From: JBNKDD01 sp050288085 | Lineage (GTDB): Bacteria; Chloroflexota; Anaerolineae; Aggregatilineales; UBA3940 | NCBI GenBank assembly: GCA_050288085.1 | Contig: JBNKDD010000015.1 | Location: forward strand, 1 to 40,359 | DNA length: 40,359 nucleotides | Direction: 5' to 3' | Translations under genes and position numbers: made by a program | Notes under the pieces: generated by a model | Told to the model about the DNA's origin: nothing | What the model saw: the letters and a program-made list of their open reading frames with translations, nothing else | Databases searched by the model: none | In this document: in pieces, positions 32,614-40,359 of the stretch | Numbering within the stretch: the first letter of the stretch is position 1 | How the letters are laid out: every line of letters starts with the position of its first letter

Positions 32614-34518
32614 CTACCGGATCGGAATTGGCCCCAGCCCCACCTGAGTATCGGTTTGCCCATCGGGCAGAGTGACCACCAGCCGCTCATTCGTCTCAAA
32701 GTCGAACAGTGCCACGCTCAACCAGTAATCCCCTGGCGGAGCCGAATCTAAGGGGATGCTGGCCTGATCAATGACAACTTCGCCCGGTCGCCAACAGCTT
32801 GTCGGGTAGCCCCCCTCTACCGGGAGCCAATCGTTAACCCCCAGCGGCTGACCCTCTGGGCCGATCACCACCGCCGACACAAAATAGGCCGGGTCGAAGC
32901 GTTCAGTCGAGCGCCAGTATAGGGTCAGGTCGAGGGCATCGCCGGTCGGGTTGAGATTCGCCTCATAGCCGATCAGGTCGGCTTTGCCATCAAAGCTGGT
33001 CTGGGTAACAAACTGCATGGCGGGTGGTTCGCTGACAAAATCCGGGGCCGGGCGGGGGGCTAACTCTGTGCCGATCACACGCAGGAAGCCAACCATGATC
33101 ACCAATTGGATCGCCAGCACAGCGCTTGATAACCAGGCTTCGGCCCGGTTTTGTTGTAGACGGGTGACTGCACAGGCCGCGACGATCACCAGGACGGGCA
33201 TCAACCACAGCAGCAGCCGCCCCACTTCGCCCCGGACGAGACCGGAGAAGTTCAATACCAGCACGGCAAATAACAAAGTGAAGGGTAAGACCGCTTCTGG
33301 TTGGGGTTTGCTAATAAGCTGCCGCCCACCCCGGATCGCCTGGACGATCTCCGCAATCGCAAACCCGGCGGCGGCCAACCCGCTGAACAGGAAGAGATCC
33401 ATCGGGAAGAAGAACAGCCAGGGCAGATAGGGTTCCTTCAAGCCATAATGGATGGTCAGTGCGGTCGAGAACAAGTCAAAGACCGTGACACCTGAGATAG
33501 CATAATAAATCACCCACAGGCTGACAAAGCCGGGAATAAAAGCCAGAATACCGATCAGCAGCCGTTTCCAATCCTCGCGATCCCAGGCCAGCCGCCCGAC
33601 TAATCCGATGTATATCAGGCCATATAAACCGCACAGGCCGATCAGGTTGGCGTTGGTGAAGCTGATAAAAGTCGCTGCTGACATCAACAGCCCCAACCAG
33701 ATCATATAATGGGTTTTGAGGGTGGTCAGTGCCCGGTGGGTCAGCCACAGCCCGCCAGCAGCTAACAGCATGTAGAACTGGTTCCACTGCGGCGTAAACA
33801 TGACCAGGGCCGGGATCAGGGGCAGCCACAGGGCGGCTCTCAGGGCGGTTGGGCGGTCGTAGATATTCTCGGTGAGGCGGTAGGCCGGGCCGATTGACAG
33901 CAGGCTGAACAGGGGCAGGGCCATTCCCAGTACGGCGGCGCTGATCGCTTGATCGGGCAGGGCCATCAGGGTGCGGTGGTGGCATTGCAAATAACGGAAG
34001 CCGTCCGAAATCAGATCTGATAGGCCGGGAAACAGGCCGAACAACTGCTTTGCCCCCCAGAAAAGCAGGGGAATCCCCGGCGGATGGGCTTTGGGGTGGG
34101 CCGTCCAATCCGGCATCAGTTCCGGGTAATGGCGCAGGACGGCCAGCACATCGTCCATATTGACGCCCACTTCAAAAAAGCCGCCGCTTACCGTCGAGAT
34201 GGTGCGGAGGAAAAGATGCTCGATAGGATTGCCATAGAAATATAGGAACGCCAGTTGAACCGCTAATCCACCCAGCACACAGAACCACAGGAACAACCGG
34301 GGGCGCTTCTCCCCGGCTAACCACCACTCGCCGATCACCAGGTAGGCGATCAGCGCCAGTGTTCCGGGTATCAGTTTGGCGGGCTGTGCCGGGATTTCGT
34401 AAGGCCAACGCCAGCCTGCCCCACCCCGCAGCAGTGGTGATAAATCAAAAGCCAGGGCCAGTGTTGTTAACAAGGCCAGGGCCAGGATCAGCAGTATGAT
34501 TGGTGAGAATTTGCGCAT
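32614..34518 (-). CDS. Polytopic membrane protein, probable GT-C-fold glycosyltransferase
   Basis: The protein has 634 residues from the ATG at 34518, which has GAGGGG upstream; a longer start at 34584 adds 22 polar residues before the first membrane helix. About eleven hydrophobic segments cover residues 5-505. The first large extracytoplasmic loop has VNMDDVLAVLRHYP and HPKAHPPGIPLLFW; acidic residues and HPPG motifs in this loop are typical of lipid-linked-sugar glycosyltransferases of the GT-C type. The last 115 residues form a beta-rich soluble domain (LDLTLYWRSTERFDPAY, then WRPGEVVIDQASIPL and PPGDYWLSVALFDFET) seen at the end of many Chloroflexota membrane glycosyltransferases. Donor and acceptor are unknown. 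Transfer of a sugar to a surface protein or polymer outside the membrane is inferred. Confidence 0.8.
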   Translation of the reverse strand: MRKFSPIILLILALALLTTLALAFDLSPLLRGGAGWRWPYEIPAQPAKLIPGTLALIAYLVIGEWWLAGEKRPRLFLWFCVLGGLAVQLAFLYFYGNPIEHLFLRTISTVSGGFFEVGVNMDDVLAVLRHYPELMPDWTAHPKAHPPGIPLLFWGAKQLFGLFPGLSDLISDGFRYLQCHHRTLMALPDQAISAAVLGMALPLFSLLSIGPAYRLTENIYDRPTALRAALWLPLIPALVMFTPQWNQFYMLLAAGGLWLTHRALTTLKTHYMIWLGLLMSAATFISFTNANLIGLCGLYGLIYIGLVGRLAWDREDWKRLLIGILAFIPGFVSLWVIYYAISGVTVFDLFSTALTIHYGLKEPYLPWLFFFPMDLFLFSGLAAAGFAIAEIVQAIRGGRQLISKPQPEAVLPFTLLFAVLVLNFSGLVRGEVGRLLLWLMPVLVIVAACAVTRLQQNRAEAWLSSAVLAIQLVIMVGFLRVIGTELAPRPAPDFVSEPPAMQFVTQTSFDGKADLIGYEANLNPTGDALDLTLYWRSTERFDPAYFVSAVVIGPEGQPLGVNDWLPVEGGYPTSCWRPGEVVIDQASIPLDSAPPGDYWLSVALFDFETNERLVVTLPDGQTDTQVGLGPIPIR

Positions 34519-34592
34519 AGAAGAGTACCCCTCAAACGGGTTGACATTGTACCCTTGACCGGGCACGAAGGCTAGATGCGCCAAATTGTCTA

Positions 34593-34620
34593 TTGAATCA
34601 AGCCTATGTTACGATACACT
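34593..34620 (+). promoter_or_regulatory. Candidate promoter of the sulfite-oxidase-fold gene
   Basis: TTGAAT (34593-34598) and TACACT (34615-34620) are separated by 16 bases and lie about 40 bases before the start at 34661. Confidence 0.4.
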
Positions 34621-34660
34621 CACGACTAACAACAGCATCTTGCATAACCCGGAGGAATGG

Positions 34661-35263
34661 ATGTTTGATAACAGGCGACGTGAGCTTGAAGACGAAATGC
34701 AACAGGCCGGACGGCTGCCCCCCGGCCAATCTCTAACCCTGAAATTTCCGGTGCTTCACTATGGGCCGACGCCCCGTGCCGATCTGGATAACTGGACTCT
34801 GCGCACCTTCGGCTTGGTTGAAGAGGAGAAAAGCTGGACGTGGGAGGAATTCACCAAACTGCCCACCCGAACCCTGACGGTTGATATCCACTGTGTGACC
34901 AAATGGAGCAAGTTTGATACGACCTGGGAAGGGGTTCCCTTCACTGAGTTTGTGAAGCTGGCCGGGGTGAAACCCGAAGCAAAGTTCGTCATTGCCCACG
35001 CCGAGCATGGCTACACGGCGAACCTTCCCCTTGACGTGATGTTAGATGACGATGTGCTCCTGGCTTATAAATTCGATGGTAAGCCGCTGGACGCGGAACA
35101 CGGTTTCCCGATGCGGACGCTGGTTCCAAAGAAATATTTCTGGAAGAGTACCAAGTGGGTGCGCAGCCTGGAATTCACCGATACGGACCGGCTCGGATTC
35201 TGGGAGCAGGCCGGATATCATAACGAGGCCGATCCCTTCAAGGAGCAGCGCTACTCTCGCTAG
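34661..35263 (+). CDS. Molybdopterin-dependent oxidoreductase of the sulfite oxidase/YedY (MsrP) fold
   Basis: The 200-residue protein is taken from the ATG at 34661, with GGAGGA 4 bases upstream; the frame extends upstream by 25 codons, but these cover the candidate promoter. Cys78 in VDIHCVTKWSKFD is the conserved molybdenum ligand. The pattern W-x-G-V-P-F (WEGVPFTEF), the AHAEHGYTANLPLD strand and GFPMRTLVPKKYFWKSTKWV near the end are family hallmarks. The domain is complete but minimal: there is no Tat signal and no dimerisation domain, unlike MsrP or sulfite oxidase, so it is cytoplasmic unless exported with a partner. The substrate is unknown; sulfoxide or sulfite chemistry is the family precedent. 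It is a single-gene unit. Confidence 0.92.
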   Translation: MFDNRRRELEDEMQQAGRLPPGQSLTLKFPVLHYGPTPRADLDNWTLRTFGLVEEEKSWTWEEFTKLPTRTLTVDIHCVTKWSKFDTTWEGVPFTEFVKLAGVKPEAKFVIAHAEHGYTANLPLDVMLDDDVLLAYKFDGKPLDAEHGFPMRTLVPKKYFWKSTKWVRSLEFTDTDRLGFWEQAGYHNEADPFKEQRYSR

Positions 35264-35283
35264 GAGCGGGAAAAGGTAGGGTC

Positions 35284-35313
35284 AGGGGCAACCACATCAT
35301 AAAGGCTGCCCCT
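35284..35313. terminator. Terminator between convergent genes
   Basis: AGGGGCA (35284-35290) and TGCCCCT (35307-35313) form a 7-bp stem with a 16-base loop, followed on the plus strand by TTAGTCTTCCGTTATTTT. It lies between the convergent oxidoreductase and SGNH-like genes and may serve both. Confidence 0.5.
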
Positions 35314-35335
35314 TTAGTCTTCCGTTATTTTATTA

Positions 35336-36916
35336 CTACTTCATCCACCGGTCACGCCCAAACCAGGCGGCGCTTAATACGGCCAGCGGCATGACAATCA
35401 CTCCCAGTGGGCAGATGCCACCACCTTCTTCTTCTTCGGCTGTTTCAGCTTCCCCGGCGGGAGCTTCGTCTTCAACTGCCTCTTCTCCGGCGGAAGGTTG
35501 AGAATCTGCTGGTTCTTCAGCCGCAGGCTCGGATTCCTCGATTGGCACTTCAACACCCATCAGGCCGATATCATCTATCCAGACGATACCCTCGGTTGGA
35601 TCGTCCGCCCCCACGCTGAAGGTATAGCCGGTGATCCGCGCCGTATCGATTTCTGTCAGGCCGGTTGCGTCAGCCCATTGTGCCAGTTCAAAGTCTGACC
35701 AGGGCAGGTTAACCTGCATCCAGTCGTCAACACCAGCCTGGGTAGTTTCAAAAGATATTTCAAACGGCGTGGCATTTTCGGCATCCCCTGAGTACACACC
35801 GATGGTCACCCACCGGCCCGGATCGTCGGTCAGATACCACAGGCTCAACCCATCACCGCCCCAAGTTTGCTGCGATTCATAGTGAGTGCCGCAGTCTACC
35901 CACCCTCCGGCAGCCAGATCATAGTGCATTCTAAGGGAGGCTGTTCCACCATGTGCGAAATTAGCATCAGCACCACACTCGACTACGGATGCGTCACTTT
36001 CGGTGTAGGTATTCCAGGGCGTAGTAATGGCCTCGAACCCCTCAATTAACCCGGTGGTGGCAGGTGCTTCTCCGGCGGGGGCTGCTGATTCTGGTGCGGC
36101 TTCCTCGGCAGGTTCACCCTCAGCCGGTGCAGGTTCGGCTCCGGCTGCCGGTGTGCCGGGTACAAAGTTTTGGATGGCCTGGTCGGTAAATTCAACAAAC
36201 AGGGGTGCAATCGTTTGATTGGCCAGTTCGTTGGGATGTGCGTCACGATTGTTATAACGATACTCTTGACGCAGCATGTTATCGTCTCCCGCCAGATAAT
36301 CGAAGAAATCAAAGGTTACCAGGTTGGCACGCCCTCCCAGATACTCATCTGATGCCAGCCAGTTTGCCAACGCCCGTGCGCGGGTTGTTTCATCCTGATC
36401 GGTGCTGCGCGGGACCTGCGGCGGTTGTGTGACCACGATAAACAGCTTGTCCGGATATTGATCAACCCGGTCGCGGACGGTCAGGTAGTAGCCTTTCAGT
36501 TCGTTCAGATGCTCATCGCTCTCGATGTTGCTGGTCGGAAAGCACGATTTGAACATGATCACGTCGTACTGCATCAAGAGGCTGAAGGCGTTGTCTGGCG
36601 GGTCGTTGAGGGGCTGCGAGAAAAGTTCGGCGATCCCGTCCGGGTCGGTATTATCGCCTGGTATGTCGTAGTTTTCGCCCGTCCAGGTTCCATCCGCTAA
36701 TCGCAGGCCATCGTCGTTATAACCGTGATCGTAGAACTCATAGCCCAGATTGGTGAAAAGCTCGCGGACGCCGCCCTCTTCGATCAGATTGTGCCCGGTC
36801 GAGTGATGCAAGAAGATGATTCTCACCGGCTGATCCTGTGCCTGTACCGGTGTGATGATGATTAGAAGCAATGCTAACAATATGAGATATGTTGACAATT
36901 TACCCATACGAATCAT
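35336..36916 (-). CDS. Secreted SGNH-hydrolase-like protein with CBM11-like module and C-terminal membrane anchor
   Basis: The 526-residue protein has an N-terminal signal peptide (about 1-26, ending PVQA-Q), and GGGAG precedes the ATG by 8 bases. Residues 30-250 look like an SGNH/GDSL-type domain: FLHHSTGHN near the start carries the candidate Ser, and NRDAHPNELAN carries the Asp-x-His pair. A Pro/Ala/Glu-rich linker (about 255-290) leads to a beta-sandwich resembling carbohydrate-binding module family 11 (about 295-455, with GGTASLRMHYDL, GLSLWYL and IVWIDDIGLMG). An acidic linker follows, then a hydrophobic segment (about 503-520) ending in RDRWMK, so the protein is tethered. An esterase that acts on decorated glycans at the cell surface is plausible, though catalysis is not proven by these motifs. 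Confidence 0.85.
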   Translation of the reverse strand: MIRMGKLSTYLILLALLLIIITPVQAQDQPVRIIFLHHSTGHNLIEEGGVRELFTNLGYEFYDHGYNDDGLRLADGTWTGENYDIPGDNTDPDGIAELFSQPLNDPPDNAFSLLMQYDVIMFKSCFPTSNIESDEHLNELKGYYLTVRDRVDQYPDKLFIVVTQPPQVPRSTDQDETTRARALANWLASDEYLGGRANLVTFDFFDYLAGDDNMLRQEYRYNNRDAHPNELANQTIAPLFVEFTDQAIQNFVPGTPAAGAEPAPAEGEPAEEAAPESAAPAGEAPATTGLIEGFEAITTPWNTYTESDASVVECGADANFAHGGTASLRMHYDLAAGGWVDCGTHYESQQTWGGDGLSLWYLTDDPGRWVTIGVYSGDAENATPFEISFETTQAGVDDWMQVNLPWSDFELAQWADATGLTEIDTARITGYTFSVGADDPTEGIVWIDDIGLMGVEVPIEESEPAAEEPADSQPSAGEEAVEDEAPAGEAETAEEEEGGGICPLGVIVMPLAVLSAAWFGRDRWMK

Positions 36917-36963
36917 GACAGACTCTCCCGTTAAATTAAATTGGTAATGGATGATGGGAATTA

Positions 36964-37011
36964 AAATCCCGGCCTCAATGTAAAAATCATTCTAGCATCA
37001 GGCCGGGATTT
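36964..37011 (-). terminator. Terminator after the Ser/Thr kinase gene
   Basis: AAATCCCGGCCT (36964-36975) and AGGCCGGGATTT (37000-37011) form a perfect 12-bp stem with a 24-base loop. On the minus strand the stem ends in ATTTTAATT, giving a T-run. It lies 26 bases after the kinase stop codon. Confidence 0.75.
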
Positions 37012-37037
37012 GTGCGATTCGGATCAATAGGGGTGGG

Positions 37038-39455
37038 CTACTCCGTTATCTTCCGTATCTCGAAGAAGTCAAATACTGCCGGGATGGAATCCGCTCCTGT
37101 ACGACCATTGCTGGTGGAAATTCCTACCCGTGGTGAAGAAATTGTGGCAGTCGTTTCAGCTACTAGATTCCAGTTTTCGCCATCGGCGCTCCACAGGCCG
37201 GTGTAGGTATCTCCGTTCTTGACCAGCCGCAAATAGAAGGGTCCGGCGGGGAGGCCACCAACATTGTTGGGGAAAAAGCCCTCAGTCATAAACCGATAAT
37301 CATCGTCTAGATAAGCACCATCCCCAACACAAGTATCGGAAGGCTCACAATAAGCTCGTCCTAGGCTGACCTGGTGGTCATCATCCTGGTAAATAGTTAT
37401 AAAAGCGGCTTGATAGTTCTGAGTTGGTGATAGGTCAAGTTTTGTCCGCAGTTCAAAATCACCGCCGGGGGCAGAGCGCAGCAGCAGCGGCGAATCTCCA
37501 CCCTCAAAACTGAGGGAAGTGTTGCCGATCATAAAAGTCAACGCGCCAGGTTGATCGGTTAGATTCCAGGAGGCTGCTTCTTCCCGTACCCAATACCAGC
37601 TATCATTAAGGGTTGCACTGTCGAAGTCATCGCGGAAAAGAATGTTTTCATCGGCAAGGTTTTCAGCCGGTATTTGCACATTATCGACCCATAATGTGCC
37701 GGTCACACCGGGTTCATACCAACTGACCAGTTCATAAGCAAAATTCGCTTCTTGCAATAAATCGGCTTGTTTGGGAAGGTGGCGGCCAATCAGCCGGTCA
37801 TCTACATAACAGCTAATTTCGGCGGTAATTGGATCGGCTTCCAGGCGTATCCGGTGCCATTCCTGAGCCGAGATTTCTACATCTTCCCAATATTCAGGTT
37901 CGATTTCCTCCTGTTGTTCGATGTACATGAAAGCGCTGTGATATGTTCCGGTCGATTGAAGACCACAAGCTGCCAACCAGTTCCCTTCAATATCGCCGGT
38001 GAACATCTCCATCTCTAAGTTTGCACTGTTGCCACTTGCGTCTTCTGCTATATAAAAATCGGCCTCCATAAAGCCAAAGCTATCGAGGGAAACCTGGCCG
38101 CGGTTGGCAACAGTGGTACATACCATGAACTCTTCACTGGATTGGTTGGAGAAGATTCCGGCACCATCGGCGCGTTCGACAATGCATTCGGGTGCCGATT
38201 CTGCAAGAAAATCCCATTTGTCTCCCAGCCCGCTCCCGGACGTATTGAAGTCGTCATATAGTGGCACATCGGAGATCGGGTTTGCCGTCGGCGCGGGTTT
38301 ATCAGTTGTAGGGTGAGGGGTTGCTGCGGACGGCTGTTCTTGTTCCAATGCTTCATCTATACTTCCGGGTGTAGGCGTTACGATGGTGGAAACCTGCTTG
38401 CCGGGCAGCACCCCGGTCAGGAACAGGGCCGCAATTATCCCTCCGATGATGACGATTGCTGCCAGTATCCCTACCATGAGCGGCCAGCGTTTTGGCCTGT
38501 CCGGTTGAGGTGCCGGTTGGGTAGAGGGATGAATGGGTGCGAAATCATCCTGGGTGATCAACTGGCTCTGGCTGACAAAGCTTTCACGCGCCTTGTTTGC
38601 CAATGCCTGGATATGCGTCTGGCTGGCATCGACTTCGGCCTCATTGATGGCTTCTCGCAGCGCGGTTGCAAACTCGCCCGCTGTCTGGTAGCGGTCAGCA
38701 GGTTCTTTTGCCACAGCTTTGAGGATCACCTGCTCGATGGGTTCTGGTATGTTCGGATCGATCTCGCGGGGCATCGGCAGCGGCGAATGCACATGTGCCA
38801 GTGCAACCGCCATCGGGGTGTCGGCTTCGTAGGGTACGCGCCCGGTTACCATCTCGTACAGGATAATCCCCAGGGCGTAGATATCCGTCCGTGCGTCTAC
38901 ACCCTGCCCCATGCTTTGTTCCGGGGCCATATACGCCGGGGTTCCAATGGCTCCCTGGGTCAGGTCGGATGTACCTTCTAGTGCTTTGGCAATCCCAAAA
39001 TCGGTTAGATAGGCCCAGCCCTCGTTATCGACCATGATATTGGCCGGTTTCACATCACGGTGGATCACGCCCTGCCGGTGAGCATAATCCAGGGCAGCGG
39101 CGATCTGTGATAGCAGTTCAGAGGCATCGGAGAGAGTTAACCGGCCTAACTGCAGGATGTCCTTGAGAGTCCCTCCCTCAAGAAAACGCATGGCGAGGTA
39201 GGTGACTCCATCCTGCTCACCAAAGTCATACACCGGTAGGATGTTCCGGTGTTCAAGGTTAGCAATCGTGCGGGCTTCACGGATGAAACGCTGGACGAAG
39301 CTGGCATCCCTGGCGTAATGCTGGGGCAGGATTTTGAGTGCGACATAACGCTCCATGCTGGGCTGGTAGGCTTTGTAGACGGTTGCCATCCCGCCTAAGC
39401 CCACCTGTTCAACCACGCGATATGGGCCGATTGTGACCCCTTCCTGTCGTGCCAT
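37038..39455 (-). CDS. Transmembrane Ser/Thr protein kinase with two concanavalin-like ectodomains
   Basis: The protein has 805 residues from the ATG at 39455 behind GGGAG; an in-frame start 12 codons earlier is less likely. The Hanks-type kinase domain (about 12-275) is complete: glycine loop GLGGMATVYK (19-28), Lys41, HRDVKPAN with Asp134, DFG with Asp152, and GTPAYMAPEQ. A juxtamembrane stretch (about 276-320) leads to one membrane segment (about 325-348), a Pro/Thr-rich linker and two beta-rich ectodomains. The first (about 385-590) has YDDFNTSGSGLGDKWDF and WVDNVQIP. The second (about 595-805) has FRDDFDSATLNDSWYW and LWSADGENWNLVAET; both resemble LamG/DUF1349-like concanavalin folds. 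Such kinases pass an outside signal, perhaps a glycan, to cytoplasmic targets. It forms a single-gene unit with a strong terminator. Confidence 0.93.
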   Translation of the reverse strand: MARQEGVTIGPYRVVEQVGLGGMATVYKAYQPSMERYVALKILPQHYARDASFVQRFIREARTIANLEHRNILPVYDFGEQDGVTYLAMRFLEGGTLKDILQLGRLTLSDASELLSQIAAALDYAHRQGVIHRDVKPANIMVDNEGWAYLTDFGIAKALEGTSDLTQGAIGTPAYMAPEQSMGQGVDARTDIYALGIILYEMVTGRVPYEADTPMAVALAHVHSPLPMPREIDPNIPEPIEQVILKAVAKEPADRYQTAGEFATALREAINEAEVDASQTHIQALANKARESFVSQSQLITQDDFAPIHPSTQPAPQPDRPKRWPLMVGILAAIVIIGGIIAALFLTGVLPGKQVSTIVTPTPGSIDEALEQEQPSAATPHPTTDKPAPTANPISDVPLYDDFNTSGSGLGDKWDFLAESAPECIVERADGAGIFSNQSSEEFMVCTTVANRGQVSLDSFGFMEADFYIAEDASGNSANLEMEMFTGDIEGNWLAACGLQSTGTYHSAFMYIEQQEEIEPEYWEDVEISAQEWHRIRLEADPITAEISCYVDDRLIGRHLPKQADLLQEANFAYELVSWYEPGVTGTLWVDNVQIPAENLADENILFRDDFDSATLNDSWYWVREEAASWNLTDQPGALTFMIGNTSLSFEGGDSPLLLRSAPGGDFELRTKLDLSPTQNYQAAFITIYQDDDHQVSLGRAYCEPSDTCVGDGAYLDDDYRFMTEGFFPNNVGGLPAGPFYLRLVKNGDTYTGLWSADGENWNLVAETTATISSPRVGISTSNGRTGADSIPAVFDFFEIRKITE

Positions 39456-39637
39456 AATCCACTCCCAGTGTATTACAAATTGTGCAGCCATTCTAGCATC
39501 AGGTGAAGATTTCGGCGATCCGACTCAAAGCAAAATCCCGTACATTACAACAATCTTCCAACTGCCTGAGCCATCTATACGACCAGGCTAATTGAGAGTA
39601 TGATCAGGATAATAGAAACTGATCAGAGAGGATAAAA

Positions 39638-40359
39638 ATGTTGAAAGAAAGCCGCCTTCTTCCCTGGTACCAGGTCTGGATCGACACGGTGATCCGGCCT
39701 TCGGTCGAAACTTTTGAAAAAATCGCCGCCGATTCGGATGCCGCTAGCGGCAAGGTGTCGGCTCGGCTTAAAGCGTTGGGCTGGATATTACTCTCGTCGT
39801 CCGTTGGATTTCTGATTTACTATATACTGGAACGCAAGCTGCTGAGGGGGTACTTCACGCCGTTGGCCCTTAGCCCACTGACAGAATTTGCCTACTACAC
39901 ACCGAGGGCGCACTTTGGTGGTGCATTACTGGCGGTTTCATTGGCGTTATCCTACATCACTCTCAGCACCTTTGTGATGCACCAGGCGGCACGAATCTTG
40001 AATAAGGAAGCCGTCTACACCCAATTGATCTATACGACCACTGCCTATTATGCACCCTGGTTGTTTATCAGTTATATGGCACTGTTGTTTGGCCTGCTCC
40101 CTGCCCTGGCGGTTTATGCGTGGATGCTTATCCTACAGGTTTTTGTGGTGCGGGCAGTCTATCATTTCAAGGTCGGACAGGCGATTATCATTGGTGGTGT
40201 AGTGAATGGATTGACCAGCGCCGGGTTGATGGCCAGGATGGGCACTCGCGGGGTTTGCACCAACTCGGTATACAACATCCGGTGGTATTTCTTCTCCACG
40301 TTTTTCAGCAGGATCTGCGCTTCCTCCACGGGACCTTCTGTTTTAAGAATCTTATGCAG
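39638..40359 (+). CDS. Yip1-like polytopic membrane protein, running off the window; C-terminal part atypical
   Basis: The start is the ATG at 39638 behind AGAGAGGATAAAA. The frame stays open to the window edge (240 codons). The N-terminus, with its WIDTVIRPSVETFEKIAADSD segment followed by hydrophobic segments at about 48-65, 90-110, 130-150 and 155-175, fits Yip1-domain proteins, small membrane proteins of unclear function in bacteria. After about residue 187 (IIIGGVV, near 40200) the expected last membrane helix does not appear. The frame becomes Cys- and Arg-rich (MARMGTRGVCTNSVYN). At the same point a good-looking minus-strand frame begins. Either the gene is interrupted or the sequence is joined wrongly here. 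Confidence 0.65.
   Translation, partial: MLKESRLLPWYQVWIDTVIRPSVETFEKIAADSDAASGKVSARLKALGWILLSSSVGFLIYYILERKLLRGYFTPLALSPLTEFAYYTPRAHFGGALLAVSLALSYITLSTFVMHQAARILNKEAVYTQLIYTTTAYYAPWLFISYMALLFGLLPALAVYAWMLILQVFVVRAVYHFKVGQAIIIGGVVNGLTSAGLMARMGTRGVCTNSVYNIRWYFFSTFFSRICASSTGPSVLRILC
40162..40359 (-). CDS. C-terminal fragment of an unknown protein on the opposite strand (uncertain)
   Basis: A minus-strand frame enters from the window edge and ends with TGA at 40162-40164 after 65 codons. The part up to about 40210 looks like true protein (KTEGPVEEAQILLKNVEKKY, then TELVQTPRVPILAINPALV), with C or G at most third codon positions. The last 15 residues, which run through the antisense of the Yip1-like gene, do not look conserved. 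It overlaps the plus-strand frame, and the two cannot both be intact genes. I do not recognise the family. Confidence 0.3.
   Translation of the reverse strand: MHKILKTEGPVEEAQILLKNVEKKYHRMLYTELVQTPRVPILAINPALVNPFTTPPMIIACPTLK

Noticed and set aside
33476..34108. 210-codon minus-strand frame inside the glycosyltransferase-like gene
   Set aside because: It is same-strand but out of frame, rich in Pro, Arg and Ser, and lacks the membrane helices of the real frame.
38313..38981. 222-codon plus-strand frame antisense to the Ser/Thr kinase
   Set aside because: The kinase motifs on the minus strand are complete. The plus-strand product is Cys/Arg/Gly-rich with no domain.

Overview
The window looks like a piece of a Chloroflexota chromosome, probably Anaerolineae-like. 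This is inferred from protein style, not from a marker gene: multi-GAF sensor proteins, a LexA with a GAAC-N4-GTTC operator, Sco/cupredoxin proteins, a glycosyltransferase-like membrane protein with a C-terminal beta domain, and a Ser/Thr kinase with lectin-like ectodomains. Both ends cut through genes. No tRNA, rRNA, CRISPR array, transposase or phage gene was seen. No gene-free stretch exceeds 300 bases; the longest is 13961-14211.

Left part (1-8800). In order: the N-terminus of a probable class A penicillin-binding protein (minus); selD (minus), whose true start lies upstream of an in-frame TGA at the catalytic position, so it is a selenoprotein; a copper pair (cupredoxin-like anchored protein and Sco1/SenC, minus); an alpha/beta hydrolase and a 3'(2'),5'-bisphosphate nucleotidase-like phosphatase (plus); an uncharacterised V4R-like protein; a MATE/ANKH-like membrane protein; lexA with a clear self-regulated promoter; and a small anchored protein. 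Two hairpin-rich intergenic elements of one repeat type flank the copper pair.

Central part (8771-29655), the most unusual region. Two stand-alone receiver proteins are followed by seven consecutive same-strand genes. These encode six GAF-repeat sensors without any visible output domain and, last, an 1853-residue hybrid histidine kinase with cache, HAMP, about six GAF domains and two receivers. Several junctions overlap by 4-8 bases. Five of the six sensors and the kinase share one cytoplasmic module (GAF, then a Trp-containing linker motif, then a reduced GAF-like domain) behind different membrane inputs. Next comes a threonine synthase-like PLP enzyme fused in frame to a receiver with a complete acidic pocket, whereas the kinase's own receivers each lack one pocket acid. 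A phosphorelay from many sensors through one kinase to an amino-acid enzyme is a testable inference.

Right part (29809-40359). This holds an EamA-type transporter, a surface lipoprotein pair (one a seven-repeat propeller), a glycosyltransferase-like membrane protein, a small sulfite-oxidase-fold protein, a secreted SGNH-like protein with a CBM11-like module and a C-terminal anchor, a membrane Ser/Thr kinase with concanavalin-like ectodomains, and a Yip1-like membrane protein. The last gene's reading frame loses its family character near 40205, where a good-looking opposite-strand frame takes over. This suggests a junction or assembly break near the end of the window.
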